Assembly: GCA_046331225.1 (NCBI GenBank)
Contig: JAXLRF010000002.1
Span: 558,001-622,000, forward strand
Length of the DNA: 64,000 nucleotides
DNA from: VFMC01 sp046331225
GTDB lineage: Bacteria > Actinomycetota > Acidimicrobiia > Acidimicrobiales > Ilumatobacteraceae
Direction: 5' to 3'
The notes beneath the pieces were generated by a model. It worked only from the letters and a program-made list of their open reading frames with translations. It had not been told where the DNA came from and ran no database searches. The stretch's first letter is position 1. Every line of letters starts with the position of its first letter. Of this stretch, positions 17,472-25,943 are shown in pieces. The position numbers and the translations under genes were made by a program.

Positions 17472-18065
17472 ATGTCCAGCACCGCGATCGAGATCCCGCT
17501 CAGCGAGCCCACCATCGTCGTCGTCCCGTGGCACGACGAGGTCGTCGACCGCATCGGCTACGACCCACGCTCGTCGTACGTCGAGACGTTCTGGTTGAAC
17601 GTCCTCGGCCCCACCACCACCTGGATCGTGCGGCGGATCGCGACCGGGCTCGACGAGTACCCGGGCGGATTCGAGCTCGATCTCGTGCAGACCGCCGCGG
17701 CGCTGGGCCTCACGTTCACGCCCGGCGCGTCGAATCCGTTCGCACGCTCGGTCAACCGGTGCGTGATGTTCGGCGCGGCGCAGCCCGTCGACGGCGGGCT
17801 GGCGGTGCGGCGCCGGCTGCCACCGGTGAGCGCCCGCCAGCTGGCCCGCATGCCCGAGTACCTGCGCGACGCGCACGCCGCCTGGCACCGCAGCGGCCCC
17901 GACGACCACGACGTCGACCGTGCCCGCATCCTCGGCCGGGCGATGCTGCACGCCGGCGACCCGGGCGAGTCGATCGAGCGTCAGCTGCTCGGCCTCGGCA
18001 TCGCCCCCGGCGTCGCGATCGACGTCGCCGACGAACTGCTCGGCCGCCGGCTCGCACCCACCTGA
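17472..18065 (+). CDS. Conserved hypothetical protein
   Basis: A 197-aa soluble protein that I do not recognise as a named family. It starts IEIPLSEPTIVVVPWHDEVVDRIGYDPRSSYVETFWLNVLGPTTTWIVRRI, contains Arg-rich central segments and no membrane helix or signal peptide. The tryptophan-rich WLNVLGPTTTWIVRR segment is the most distinctive part. The ATG at 17472 follows a GGGGAG ribosome site. Codon usage is typical of the neighbourhood. It converges on glgC with only 22 bp between stops and sits 147 bp downstream of the lipoprotein gene, where I see no clear promoter. Confidence 0.75.
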   Translation: MSSTAIEIPLSEPTIVVVPWHDEVVDRIGYDPRSSYVETFWLNVLGPTTTWIVRRIATGLDEYPGGFELDLVQTAAALGLTFTPGASNPFARSVNRCVMFGAAQPVDGGLAVRRRLPPVSARQLARMPEYLRDAHAAWHRSGPDDHDVDRARILGRAMLHAGDPGESIERQLLGLGIAPGVAIDVADELLGRRLAPT

Positions 18066-18087
18066 GGCACGTCGCCGGCCCGCCGCG

Positions 18088-19314
18088 TCAGTCGAGCACG
18101 CGATCCTTGTCGACGATCACCACGCCCCGGTCGCTGATCGTGAACCGCTCACGGTCGGCGACCGGGTCGAACCCGATCTGGTAGCCGGGTGGCACGCTGA
18201 CGTTCTTGTCGATCACGCACCGGCGCAACTTGGCACCGGTGCCGACCGTGACCCCCGGGAACAGGATCGACTCGGACACCTCCGCCGCGAAGTCGACGAA
18301 CACGTCGGGGCTCAGGATCGACGTGACCACCCGGCCGCCCGACACGATCGACCCCTGGCACAACAAGCTGTTGATCACCTGCGCGTCCTGACCGCCCCAG
18401 CCGTGGAACACCTTCGCCGGGGGCAACGGCAACTGCAGGCTGTAGACCGGCCACTCCTTGTTGTGGAGGCTGAACGGTGGCACGGGTGCCAGCAGGTCCA
18501 TGTTGGCCTCGTAGTAGGCGTCGAGGCTGCCGACGTCACGCCAGTAGCCGCGCTCGTGCTCGGCCTGGCCGGGGATCGCGTTGCGCGAGAAGTCGTACAT
18601 GTGCGCCACGCCGGCGCGCGTGAGCGCCGGGATCACGTCGCCGCCGATGTCGGTGGTCTTGCCGTCCTCGCCCGTGGGCGAGACGATGTCGACGAGCGTC
18701 TGCGTGGTGAACACGTAGTTGCCCATCGAGGCGAGCGACATCGACTCGTTGCCCGGCATCGCCGGCGGGTCCGCGGGCTTCTCGAGGAAGTCGATGATCT
18801 TGCCGTGGTCGTCGGCGTGGATCACACCGAACGCGCTCGCCTCGGCGCGCGGCACCGGGATCGCGGCGACCGTGACACCGGCCCCGCTCTCGATGTGCTC
18901 GGCGACCATCTGCCGCGGATCCATGTGGTAGATGTGATCGGCGCCGAAGACGCACACGTAGTCGGGGCGCTCGTCGCTGATCAGGTTGAGGTTCTGGTAG
19001 ATCGCATCGGCCGAACCCGCGAACCACTGCGGGCCGCGACGCATCTGCGCCGGCACCGGGGTCACGTAGTTGCCGAGCAACGTCGAGAACCGCCAGGTCT
19101 GCGAGATGTGCCGGTCGAGGCTGTGGCTCTTGTACTGCGTGAGCACGACGATCTTCAGGTAGCCCGCGTTGGCGAAGTTCGACAGGACGAAGTCGATGAT
19201 GCGGTACGACCCGCCGAAGGGCACCGCCGGCTTGGCGCGGTCGGTGGTGAGCGGCGCCAGGCGGCGGCCCTCACCACCGGCGAGGATGACGACGAGGATG
19301 CGCGGTGCGGCCAT
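18088..19314 (-). CDS. glgC: Glucose-1-phosphate adenylyltransferase
   Basis: A 408-aa nucleotidyltransferase. It opens with ILVVILAGGEGRRLAPLTTDRAKPAVPFGG, the ADP-glucose pyrophosphorylase pyrophosphorylase motif, followed by FVLSNFANAGY, FAGSADAIYQNL, the substrate site FGADHIYHMDP and FLEKP, then a C-terminal beta-helix (VNSLLCQGSIVSGG, ILFPGVTVGTGAKLRRCVIDKNV). It makes ADP-glucose from ATP and glucose-1-phosphate, the committed step of bacterial glycogen synthesis. Start ATG 19314 lies nine bases below -10 TACTGT (19329-19324). It is followed in the same direction from glgA with 51 bp between, and each gene has its own -10. Confidence 0.97.
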   Translation of the reverse strand: MAAPRILVVILAGGEGRRLAPLTTDRAKPAVPFGGSYRIIDFVLSNFANAGYLKIVVLTQYKSHSLDRHISQTWRFSTLLGNYVTPVPAQMRRGPQWFAGSADAIYQNLNLISDERPDYVCVFGADHIYHMDPRQMVAEHIESGAGVTVAAIPVPRAEASAFGVIHADDHGKIIDFLEKPADPPAMPGNESMSLASMGNYVFTTQTLVDIVSPTGEDGKTTDIGGDVIPALTRAGVAHMYDFSRNAIPGQAEHERGYWRDVGSLDAYYEANMDLLAPVPPFSLHNKEWPVYSLQLPLPPAKVFHGWGGQDAQVINSLLCQGSIVSGGRVVTSILSPDVFVDFAAEVSESILFPGVTVGTGAKLRRCVIDKNVSVPPGYQIGFDPVADRERFTISDRGVVIVDKDRVLD

Positions 19315-19365
19315 ACAGGCCGGACAGTACCGCTGATCGGAGGCGCCGTCGCGCCTCCAGGTGGG

Positions 19366-20751
19366 TCATTCCGCGGCGATCCGCTCGTACCACTCGAGGT
19401 GCTGCTGGGCAGGTTCGCGCCACGACCAGTCGGCCGTCATCCCCCGCCGCCGCATCGCGTCGCGACGAGGCCGGTTGCCGAACGCCCGGGCCGCACGGTG
19501 CCAGGCGTCGAGGACGTCGAGGCTGGTCGCCTGCGCTGCGGTCACGCCCGTACCTCGGCCGGGATCGGCGTCGACGTCGACCACCGTGTCGTGCAGGCCA
19601 CCGACGTCGGTGACCACCGGCAGCGTGCCGTAGCGCATCGCCTGCATCTGGGCGAGCCCACACGGTTCGAATCGACTGGGCATCAGGAACAGGTCGCCAC
19701 CGGCGAACAGCCGGTGCGCCAACGCCTCGTCGTAGCCGCGACGGAACGCGACCCGATCGGGCATCGCCGCCGCCGCGTGCTCGAGCGCTTCGGCCAGGCG
19801 GGCGTCGCCGTCACCGAGCACCGCCACCTGGCCGGGCAGGCGGTCGAGCAGGCGGAGCAGCGGCACGACCAGATCGACGCCCTTCTGGTCGGCGAGCCGG
19901 GTGACGACCACCGCCAGGGGCCCGGCCGTGTCGGCCAGGCCGAGCTCGGCCCGCAGCGCGGCACGGTCGACGTCCTTGCCGGCGAGGTCGCTCGCGTCGT
20001 ACGTGGCAGGCAGCGCCGCATCGGTGGCCGGATCCCAGGCGACGGTGTCGATGCCGTTGCGGATGCCGACCAGCCGGTCGCCGCGATCGCTCAAGAACCC
20101 GTCGAGCCCGAAGCCGCCCTCGGGCGTGACGATCTCGCGTGCATAGGTGGGGCTGACCGTGACGACGACGTCGGCCAGCCGCACACCGCCGGCGAGCGGG
20201 TTGACGTCGCCGAAGTACTCGAACGCGTCGCGCTCGTACGGGAACGCCCGCAGCCAACCGCCGTTGGCGCGACCCTGGTAGCCGAGCGTGTGGATGGTGA
20301 GCATCGTCGGCGGCCGCTTGGCCGGGTCGAGGTGTGCCAGTGCGCTGGCCGTGTGCCAGTCGTTGAGGTGCAACACGTCGGGCCGCCGGGCGCGGGTGAG
20401 CGCCGCGACGGCCATCGAGAACTTGAAGAAGCGCTCGTCGTTGTCGTACCAGCCCTCGCCGCTCGGCTGCAGATACGGGTGCGAACGAGCGATGCCGGGC
20501 ACGTCGACCAGCGTGACGTCGGTGCCGTCGGACGACCGGCCCCGGCGCGCGCGAGCCGGCCCGGCCCAGTCGGGCACATCGAGGTCGACGGACTCCTCCC
20601 CCTCGAGCTGCAGGCCCGAGTAGTCGGGCAGCACGATCTCGAGATCGACGCCCTGGCGGCGGAGCTCGTCGGCGAGCCCGGCCGCGGCTGCGGCCAGACC
20701 CCCGACGCGGACCAGCGGGGCGAGCTCGGCGGTGGCGAACAGGACCTTCAT
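19366..20751 (-). CDS. glgA: Glycogen synthase (GT5)
   Basis: A 461-aa GT-B enzyme that begins MKVLFATAELAPLVRVGGLAAAAAGLADEL. The usual KxGGL donor motif appears as RVGGL, so the first basic residue is Arg. It also has LHLNDWHTA, LTIHTLGYQG and the donor-site PSRFEPCGLAQMQAMRYGTLPVV. It elongates alpha-1,4-glucan with ADP-glucose (or, in GlgM-type actinobacterial enzymes, makes maltose-1-phosphate; I cannot exclude that from sequence). ATG 20751 is eight bases below -10 TACGGT (20765-20760). It is placed just upstream of glgC, which makes its donor. Confidence 0.93.
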   Translation of the reverse strand: MKVLFATAELAPLVRVGGLAAAAAGLADELRRQGVDLEIVLPDYSGLQLEGEESVDLDVPDWAGPARARRGRSSDGTDVTLVDVPGIARSHPYLQPSGEGWYDNDERFFKFSMAVAALTRARRPDVLHLNDWHTASALAHLDPAKRPPTMLTIHTLGYQGRANGGWLRAFPYERDAFEYFGDVNPLAGGVRLADVVVTVSPTYAREIVTPEGGFGLDGFLSDRGDRLVGIRNGIDTVAWDPATDAALPATYDASDLAGKDVDRAALRAELGLADTAGPLAVVVTRLADQKGVDLVVPLLRLLDRLPGQVAVLGDGDARLAEALEHAAAAMPDRVAFRRGYDEALAHRLFAGGDLFLMPSRFEPCGLAQMQAMRYGTLPVVTDVGGLHDTVVDVDADPGRGTGVTAAQATSLDVLDAWHRAARAFGNRPRRDAMRRRGMTADWSWREPAQQHLEWYERIAAE

Positions 20752-20815
20752 CGGCCACCACCGTAGGGGATGCGACCGGTCGGACCGGCCGGGCCGGGCC
20801 GCGAGCGAACCGGGT

Positions 20816-22270
20816 TCAGCGGCTGAACGAAGTGGCGAGCTCGATCAGCGTGCGCGTGCCGAACGCGGTGGCGCCACGCGACAGCCAGCCGTCGTCGGCG
20901 TCGACGTCCATCGGGCCGGCGATGTCGAGGTGTGCCCACGGGGTGGTGCCGACGAACTCGTTGAGGAACAACGCCGCGGTGATCGCGCCGCCGTACGGAC
21001 CGCCGACGTTCTTCATGTCGGCCACCTGCGAGTCGAGCAGCTTGCGGTACTCGCGAGCGAGCGGCAGCTGCCACAACGACTCGTCGGCACGCTCGGACGC
21101 GGTCTTCACCTGGTCGATCCACGGCTGGTCGTTGCCGACCACGGCGGCGATCTTCGGGCCGAGTGCGGCCACGGCCGCGCCCGTGAGGGTGGCGATGTCG
21201 ACGATCGCGTCGGCACCGTCCTCGACCGCGAGCGACAAGCCGTCGGCCAGCACCAACCGACCCTCGGCATCGGTGTTGTGGATCTCAGCCGTCTTGCCGT
21301 TGCGGAACGTGAGCACGTCACCGAGCTTGAACGCACTGCCCGACGGCAGGTTGTCGGTGCACATCAGGTAGCCCGTCACCTGCGCCTTGCAGCGCAGCGC
21401 CTTGAGCGCGCTCATCGTGCCGAGCACGGCCGCAGCGCCGCTCATGTCCATCTTCATCTTCACGTGCATGCCGTCGCTCGGCTTGAGGCTGATGCCGCCC
21501 GAGTCGTACATGACGCCCTTGCCGACGAGCACGAGGTGACCGGTCGGGTTGCGCGGCGTGTAGGTGAGCTTCACCATCCGGGGCGGCTCGACGCTGCCCT
21601 GGTTGACGCCGATCATGCCGCCACAGCCCATCGCGAGCAGCTTGTCCTTGTCGAACACCTCGACCGCGAGGCCCGACTCGGCGGCCACGGCGACCGCCTG
21701 CTCGGCCATCTTGCGCGCGGTCAGGTACGCGGGCGGCGTGTTGGCGAGGTCGCGAGCGAGGCAGGTGGCGCGGGCGGTGACGAGGCCACGGTCGACGCCG
21801 GCGCGCACACCGGCGCTGCGCTTGTCGCCGACGACGAGGCTCACGCCCGTGAGCGTCGAGGCGCCCGACGTGTCGGTCTTGAGGCCGATGTACTTGTACC
21901 CGGCGAGCAGGGCACCCTCGGCCACGGCCTGGCCGGCCGACTTGGCGTCGACGCCCTCGAGGTCGGCGAGCGAGGTGGCGATCGTCGCCCGCTTGCCGGC
22001 GGCACGCACGATCGCCGCCGCGGCCGAGCGCAGCCCGTTCGCCGTGAGCGCCGACGCGTCGCCGATGCCGACCGCGATCATCGCGGGGCCGGTGGCCGCG
22101 GGGAGCACCAGGATCTGGCCAGCCTTGCCCTCGAAGCCGTTCGCGGCGAGCGCGGCACGGCTGAGGCCCAGCTGACGGGGAACGGGACCGGAGGTGGCGA
22201 CGGGGAGGCCGACCGCCTCGACCGTGCGGGGCACGGAACGGACGACCTCGACGTTGACGGAGCTGCTCAT
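20816..22270 (-). CDS. pepA: Leucyl aminopeptidase (M17)
   Basis: A 484-aa cytosolic metallopeptidase. The C-terminal catalytic half carries LVGKGVMYDSGGISLKP, MKMDMSGAAAVLG and the signature NTDAEGRLVLADGL, which supply the Lys, Asp and Glu ligands of the two-metal site. The N-terminal half is the variable regulatory domain. It releases N-terminal leucine and other residues from peptides and is typically hexameric. ATG 22270 lies seven bases below a -10-like CAGACT (22283-22278). It is followed by a 51-bp gap from the cobalamin gene upstream and 64 bp before glgA downstream. Confidence 0.96.
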   Translation of the reverse strand: MSSSVNVEVVRSVPRTVEAVGLPVATSGPVPRQLGLSRAALAANGFEGKAGQILVLPAATGPAMIAVGIGDASALTANGLRSAAAAIVRAAGKRATIATSLADLEGVDAKSAGQAVAEGALLAGYKYIGLKTDTSGASTLTGVSLVVGDKRSAGVRAGVDRGLVTARATCLARDLANTPPAYLTARKMAEQAVAVAAESGLAVEVFDKDKLLAMGCGGMIGVNQGSVEPPRMVKLTYTPRNPTGHLVLVGKGVMYDSGGISLKPSDGMHVKMKMDMSGAAAVLGTMSALKALRCKAQVTGYLMCTDNLPSGSAFKLGDVLTFRNGKTAEIHNTDAEGRLVLADGLSLAVEDGADAIVDIATLTGAAVAALGPKIAAVVGNDQPWIDQVKTASERADESLWQLPLAREYRKLLDSQVADMKNVGGPYGGAITAALFLNEFVGTTPWAHLDIAGPMDVDADDGWLSRGATAFGTRTLIELATSFSR

Positions 22271-22321
22271 GCCCAGCAGTCTGCCGGATCGAGCGCCGCG
22301 CGCACGTCCTTCAGACCCGGT

Positions 22322-22867
22322 TCACACGTCCTTCGCGATGAGGCTCGTGCCTTCGTGCCAGCGAGCCATCGTCCACAGCAGGTCGCTCAGCCGGTTGAGG
22401 TAGGGCACCACGTGCGACGGCGACTCGGCGGCCCGGAGCGCGTGACGCTCGGCGCGACGCACCACGGTGCGACCGAGGTCGAGCCACGCACCGACCGGAT
22501 CGCCGCCGGGCACCACGAACTCGGTCGGGTGCTCGAACTGTTCGTCGAGCTCGTCGATCACCGACTCGAGCCGGGCCACCATCTCGGGCGTCACCGACGA
22601 CATGCCCGGGCTCAGCTTGTGCCGGTTCTCGGGCAGGGTCGCGAGCTCGGCCATGAGCACGTAGAGGTCGCGCATGATCGGCACGAGCATCGCCTCGACC
22701 GGCGAGCCGGCGCCGGCGTGGGCGCGGGCCAGGCCGAGCACCGCCTGTGCCTCGTCGACGCTGCCGTAGGCCGTGGGCAGCTCGCTGTCCTTGGCGACGC
22801 GCCCGCCGTAGAACAGCCCGGTGGTCCCGTCGTCTCCGGCCTTGGTGTAGATGCGATCGCGCGGCAT
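22322..22867 (-). CDS. PduO-type ATP:cob(I)alamin adenosyltransferase
   Basis: A 181-aa protein with the PduO/MMAB signature: IYTKAGDDGTTGLFYGGRVAKDS (ATP-binding N-terminus), YGSVDEAQAVLGLARA, and the C-terminal VVRRAERHALRA and VPYLNRLSDLLWTMARW. It makes adenosylcobalamin from cob(I)alamin and ATP. The start is ATG 22867, only six bases below -10 TACCTT (22879-22874), so the longer open frame upstream can be rejected. No B12-dependent enzyme is encoded nearby. Length is the family norm. Confidence 0.95.
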   Translation of the reverse strand: MPRDRIYTKAGDDGTTGLFYGGRVAKDSELPTAYGSVDEAQAVLGLARAHAGAGSPVEAMLVPIMRDLYVLMAELATLPENRHKLSPGMSSVTPEMVARLESVIDELDEQFEHPTEFVVPGGDPVGAWLDLGRTVVRRAERHALRAAESPSHVVPYLNRLSDLLWTMARWHEGTSLIAKDV

Positions 22868-22904
22868 CGGACCAAGGTACCGAAGGGATCCGGCGACCGA
22901 GAGA

Positions 22905-24158
22905 TCAGGCGGGGACGAGCTGCGGGGCCGGGTCGAGCGGTTCGCCGTCGAGCGCGCGGTACCACGTGTTGGAGCGGCTGCGGGCGAGCAGGAACGCGAG
23001 CACCATGCCCGCCGCACCGACCGTGAACGCGACGTGCAGGTCGAACACGTCGCCGATCGAGCCGATGGTGAGCAGACCGATGCCGTACGAGACGCCCATC
23101 GACGCCTGGTTGAGCGACATGATGCGGCCACGGCTGGCCGGCGGCGCATCACGCTGGATGAGTGCCGACGTGGTGACGAAGAACGCGGAGATGCCGGCAC
23201 CGAGCACCGCCGCGCAGGCCACCACGGTGACGGTGTTGGGCGCGTGCGCATAGGCGAGGAGCGCCACGGCGAGCCAGGTGACCAGCAGGCCGAGCAGCCG
23301 GCTGCGACGCATGTGCGCGGCGAGCATCGTGACGATGAGGCCACCGACGATCGCGCCGATCCCTTGCGCCGAGCTGATCGCACCGGTGAGCCCGGTGCTG
23401 CCACCGAACTCGCGGGTGGCGTAGATCGGGATCAGGCCCATGAACGGGACCAGCATCAGGTTGACGACGATCGCGATGACGACACCGTGGAAGCTGCCCG
23501 GGGCGACGCGCAGTGCGCGCCACCCACCGACGAGGCGTTCGACGACGGTGCCGGCGCTCACCTGGGGCGGCCGGAACGGACGGCGCACGGCCCACACCGC
23601 ACCCGACAGGACGACGAAGCTGGCGGCGTTGAACCCGATCGTCCACGCCGGGCCGACCGTGGCGGCCAGCAGGGTGCCGAGCATCGGTCCGATGATGCGG
23701 CCGCCGTTCCACGAGTAGACGCCGAGCGAGATCATCGCGACGAGCTCGTCGGGCGCCACCAGGTCGGGCAGCATCGCCTGGTACGACGGGGCTCCGAGTG
23801 CGCCGGCGCCGCTGGCGACGAGGATGATCGCCGTGAGCACGGCGGGGGTGCGCACGCCCGAGCCGAGCACGATCGCGAGGACGGTGGTCATCGTGGCCTG
23901 CAACAGCAGCGCCGAGGCGAACACGCGGCGACGGTCGAACTTGTCGGCCAGCAGGCCACCGATCGGTGAGGCGATGCCCTGGGGCATGAACGTGGCGAGG
24001 GCGACGAGGCCGGTCTTGACGGCCGAACCGGTGTCGTGGGCGACGAGGGTGCCGACGACGATGAGCTGCACCCAGGTGCCGATGTCGCTCACGAGCGCGG
24101 CCGACCACAGCAGGCGGACCGCTCGATGGCGCAGGGGACGGAAGGGATGGTTCGACAC
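22905..24158 (-). CDS. MFS exporter (EntS/MFS_3-like)
   Basis: A 417-aa membrane protein with about 11-12 helices. The first loop has the MFS motif A variant GGLLADKFDRRRVF, and WSAALVSDIGTWVQLIVVGTLVAHDTGSAVKTGLVAL is the typical first pair of helices of the MFS_3 group, which exports siderophores or drugs. Substrate is unknown. I start it at GTG 24158 (VSNHPFRPLRH), which lies 11 bases below a good -10, TATGTT (24175-24170). The longer frame to 24329 would translate through a tandem repeat and is not supported. It is divergent from the YceI gene. Confidence 0.88.
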   Translation of the reverse strand: MSNHPFRPLRHRAVRLLWSAALVSDIGTWVQLIVVGTLVAHDTGSAVKTGLVALATFMPQGIASPIGGLLADKFDRRRVFASALLLQATMTTVLAIVLGSGVRTPAVLTAIILVASGAGALGAPSYQAMLPDLVAPDELVAMISLGVYSWNGGRIIGPMLGTLLAATVGPAWTIGFNAASFVVLSGAVWAVRRPFRPPQVSAGTVVERLVGGWRALRVAPGSFHGVVIAIVVNLMLVPFMGLIPIYATREFGGSTGLTGAISSAQGIGAIVGGLIVTMLAAHMRRSRLLGLLVTWLAVALLAYAHAPNTVTVVACAAVLGAGISAFFVTTSALIQRDAPPASRGRIMSLNQASMGVSYGIGLLTIGSIGDVFDLHVAFTVGAAGMVLAFLLARSRSNTWYRALDGEPLDPAPQLVPA

Positions 24159-24260
24159 AGCGAGTCCCGAACATATCGGCACCGACCAGTCTCGTAACGA
24201 GCCCGTTCCGCGCGATCTCGTGGAATCTGCGTCACACGTGGCCCACGACCGACCAGGAGC

Positions 24261-24312
24261 CCGCGACTGCACTCGACTGCCCTCGACTGCCCTCGACTGC
24301 CCTCGACTGCCC
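24261..24312. repeat. Tandem decamer repeat (about five copies of CCTCGACTGC)
   Basis: Four near-perfect 10-bp units (one begins with A rather than C) at 24271-24310 follow a degenerate first unit at 24261. It lies in the 292-bp intergenic region between the MFS exporter and the YceI gene. Copy number could vary between strains by slippage. Confidence 0.85.
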
Positions 24313-24330
24313 GATGGTCGTACGACCATC
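24313..24330. promoter_or_regulatory. 18-bp perfect palindrome, candidate operator
   Basis: GATGGTCGTACGACCATC reads the same on both strands and directly follows the tandem decamers between two divergent genes. The size and symmetry suit a TetR- or MarR-type dimer site. No regulator gene adjoins it, so the factor is unknown. Confidence 0.45.
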
Positions 24331-24450
24331 TCTCACCGGTTTCTCACCACGACGGGCTCGACGCGAGCGGGCGTTCTGCCATCATGACCCGATCCGTTCG
24401 GCCCCCCTCACATGACGTGGTCCCCCTCGCCGGACGGGCAGGAGCACCCC

Positions 24451-25224
24451 ATGAGTCGCACCCGCAAGATCGTCATCGCCGCCGTGGCCCTCGTCGTGCT
24501 CGGCGTCGGCGCGGCCTACGGCTACATCTTCTTCATCCACGACGACGCGCCGCCGGCGCTCGACGAAGGCGATCTCGACGCCGCGCTGAACGGCACCACC
24601 GTCCCGGCCGACACCGCCACCACCGAAGCCGCGGCGTCCGACACCACCGCCGAGACCGCCACCACGGCCGCCGGCTCGACCGGTTCGACCGGCTCGACCG
24701 GCTCGGTCGACGGCACCTGGAACATCACCGACGAGTCCACGCTCGGCTACCGCGTGAGCGAGGTGCTCGGCGGCGTCGACACCGAGGCCGCCGGCCGCAC
24801 CAACCAGGTGACCGGCACGCTCACCATCGAGGGCACCACCGCCACGGCCGCCGAGTTCACCGTCGACATGGCCTCGGTCACCAGCGACGAGAGTCGACGC
24901 GACGGGCAGTTCCGCGACCGCATCATGAGCACCGACGACTTCCCGACCTCGACGTTCGTGCTCACCGCCCCGATCGAGTTCGGCACGATCCCGGCCGACG
25001 GCGAGACGATCACCGCCACCGCGACCGGCGACCTGACCCTGCGCGGCGTCACCAACTCGGTCACCTTCGACGTCACCGCGCAGATCTCGGGCGGCAAGAT
25101 CGGCGTGCTCGGCTCGATCCCGATCGCGTTCAGCGACTACCAGATCCCCGACCCGTCGAACGGCTTCGCCGAGGTGAAGGACAACGGCTCGCTCGAGTTC
25201 GTGCTCGTCTTCACCAAGAGCTGA
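24451..25224 (+). CDS. Membrane-anchored YceI family protein
   Basis: A 257-aa protein with one N-terminal helix (residues about 7-28, IVIAAVALVVLGVGAAYGYIFF), a Thr/Ala/Ser-rich linker (about 47-87, including three GST units) and a C-terminal YceI domain: GTWNITDESTLGYRVSEVLGG, TVDMASVTSDESRRDGQFRD, FPTSTFVL and ATGDLTLRGVTNSVTFDV. YceI proteins are lipocalin-like and bind isoprenoid lipids. It is anchored outside the membrane. ATG 24451 has GGAG eight bases upstream. The stop overlaps the end of the convergent kinase-like gene by 14 bp. Confidence 0.92.
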   Translation: MSRTRKIVIAAVALVVLGVGAAYGYIFFIHDDAPPALDEGDLDAALNGTTVPADTATTEAAASDTTAETATTAAGSTGSTGSTGSVDGTWNITDESTLGYRVSEVLGGVDTEAAGRTNQVTGTLTIEGTTATAAEFTVDMASVTSDESRRDGQFRDRIMSTDDFPTSTFVLTAPIEFGTIPADGETITATATGDLTLRGVTNSVTFDVTAQISGGKIGVLGSIPIAFSDYQIPDPSNGFAEVKDNGSLEFVLVFTKS

Positions 25225-25897
25225 GCGCGAGCGCCTCGACCCGGGCCCGTTCCTCGGGGCGCGTGTTCGGGTCGAGCAGCCGCTGCTCGCACGCCCACGT
25301 CAGCCATCGCCGTGCCGCTTCGTCCCGCGGCATCCGCTCGGCGAAGCCGTCGGTGAGCGCCTGTCGCACCCGTCGCAGGAGCGGGCGCAGCGCCACCGGC
25401 ACGTCGTCGGGCGAGCTCGTCACCATCACCATCCAGCTGTACATCGCGTCGGCGAGCGGATCGCCGAGCGCCACGTTGCTCCAGTCGATGATCACCGGCC
25501 CGCGTGTCGTGATGATCACGTTGTCGGGGTGCAGGTCGAGGTGCAGGATCGCGTCGCCCTCACACCGGCGGCGCAGGTCGAGCCCGCCCAGTGGCACCCG
25601 GTGCACCTGCGCCTGCAGCTCGCTCAGCTGCCGGCCGATCGCCCGCGCACGCCACGGCCGTGACTTCAACGTGTCGAGCATCGTCGGGCCGTCGAGCCGC
25701 TCCATCACCAGATCGGTACCCTCGGCGTCGAACACCTCGGGCACCGGCACCCCGTGCGCGCGGAGGTGCTGCATGGCCCGGGCCTCGAGGCCGGCGTCGG
25801 CCGCCGCCGTGATGCGGTAGCGGCGCAGCACACGCCCGCCCCCGAGGTCGTACACGTCGGCCGCACGGCCCTTCCCGATCAGCGGCAGGTCGCCCAT
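25211..25897 (-). CDS. APH/choline-kinase-fold phosphotransferase
   Basis: A 228-aa kinase-like protein with an N-lobe start LIGKGRAADVYDLGGGRVLRRY, the catalytic Brenner-type LHLDLHPDNVIIT and metal-binding VIIDWSNVALGDPLAD. This is the aminoglycoside phosphotransferase/homoserine kinase superfamily; the natural substrate is not predictable and antibiotic resistance should not be assumed. At 228 residues it is a compact member. ATG 25897 is six bases below -10 TACGGT (25909-25904). It converges with and overlaps the YceI gene. Confidence 0.85.
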   Translation of the reverse strand: MGDLPLIGKGRAADVYDLGGGRVLRRYRITAAADAGLEARAMQHLRAHGVPVPEVFDAEGTDLVMERLDGPTMLDTLKSRPWRARAIGRQLSELQAQVHRVPLGGLDLRRRCEGDAILHLDLHPDNVIITTRGPVIIDWSNVALGDPLADAMYSWMVMVTSSPDDVPVALRPLLRRVRQALTDGFAERMPRDEAARRWLTWACEQRLLDPNTRPEERARVEALALSSW

Positions 25898-25943
25898 GTG
25901 CCGACCGTAGTGACCCCCGTGCCGAGGCGCGGCCGGTCAGCGG

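Noticed and set aside
24261..24312. Tandem decamers considered as a CRISPR array
   Set aside because: Units are 10 bp and directly adjoining with no spacers, and no cas genes are present.
25211..25897. APH-fold gene as an aminoglycoside-resistance gene
   Set aside because: The fold is shared by many metabolic kinases, and the protein lacks any feature that would point to a drug substrate.
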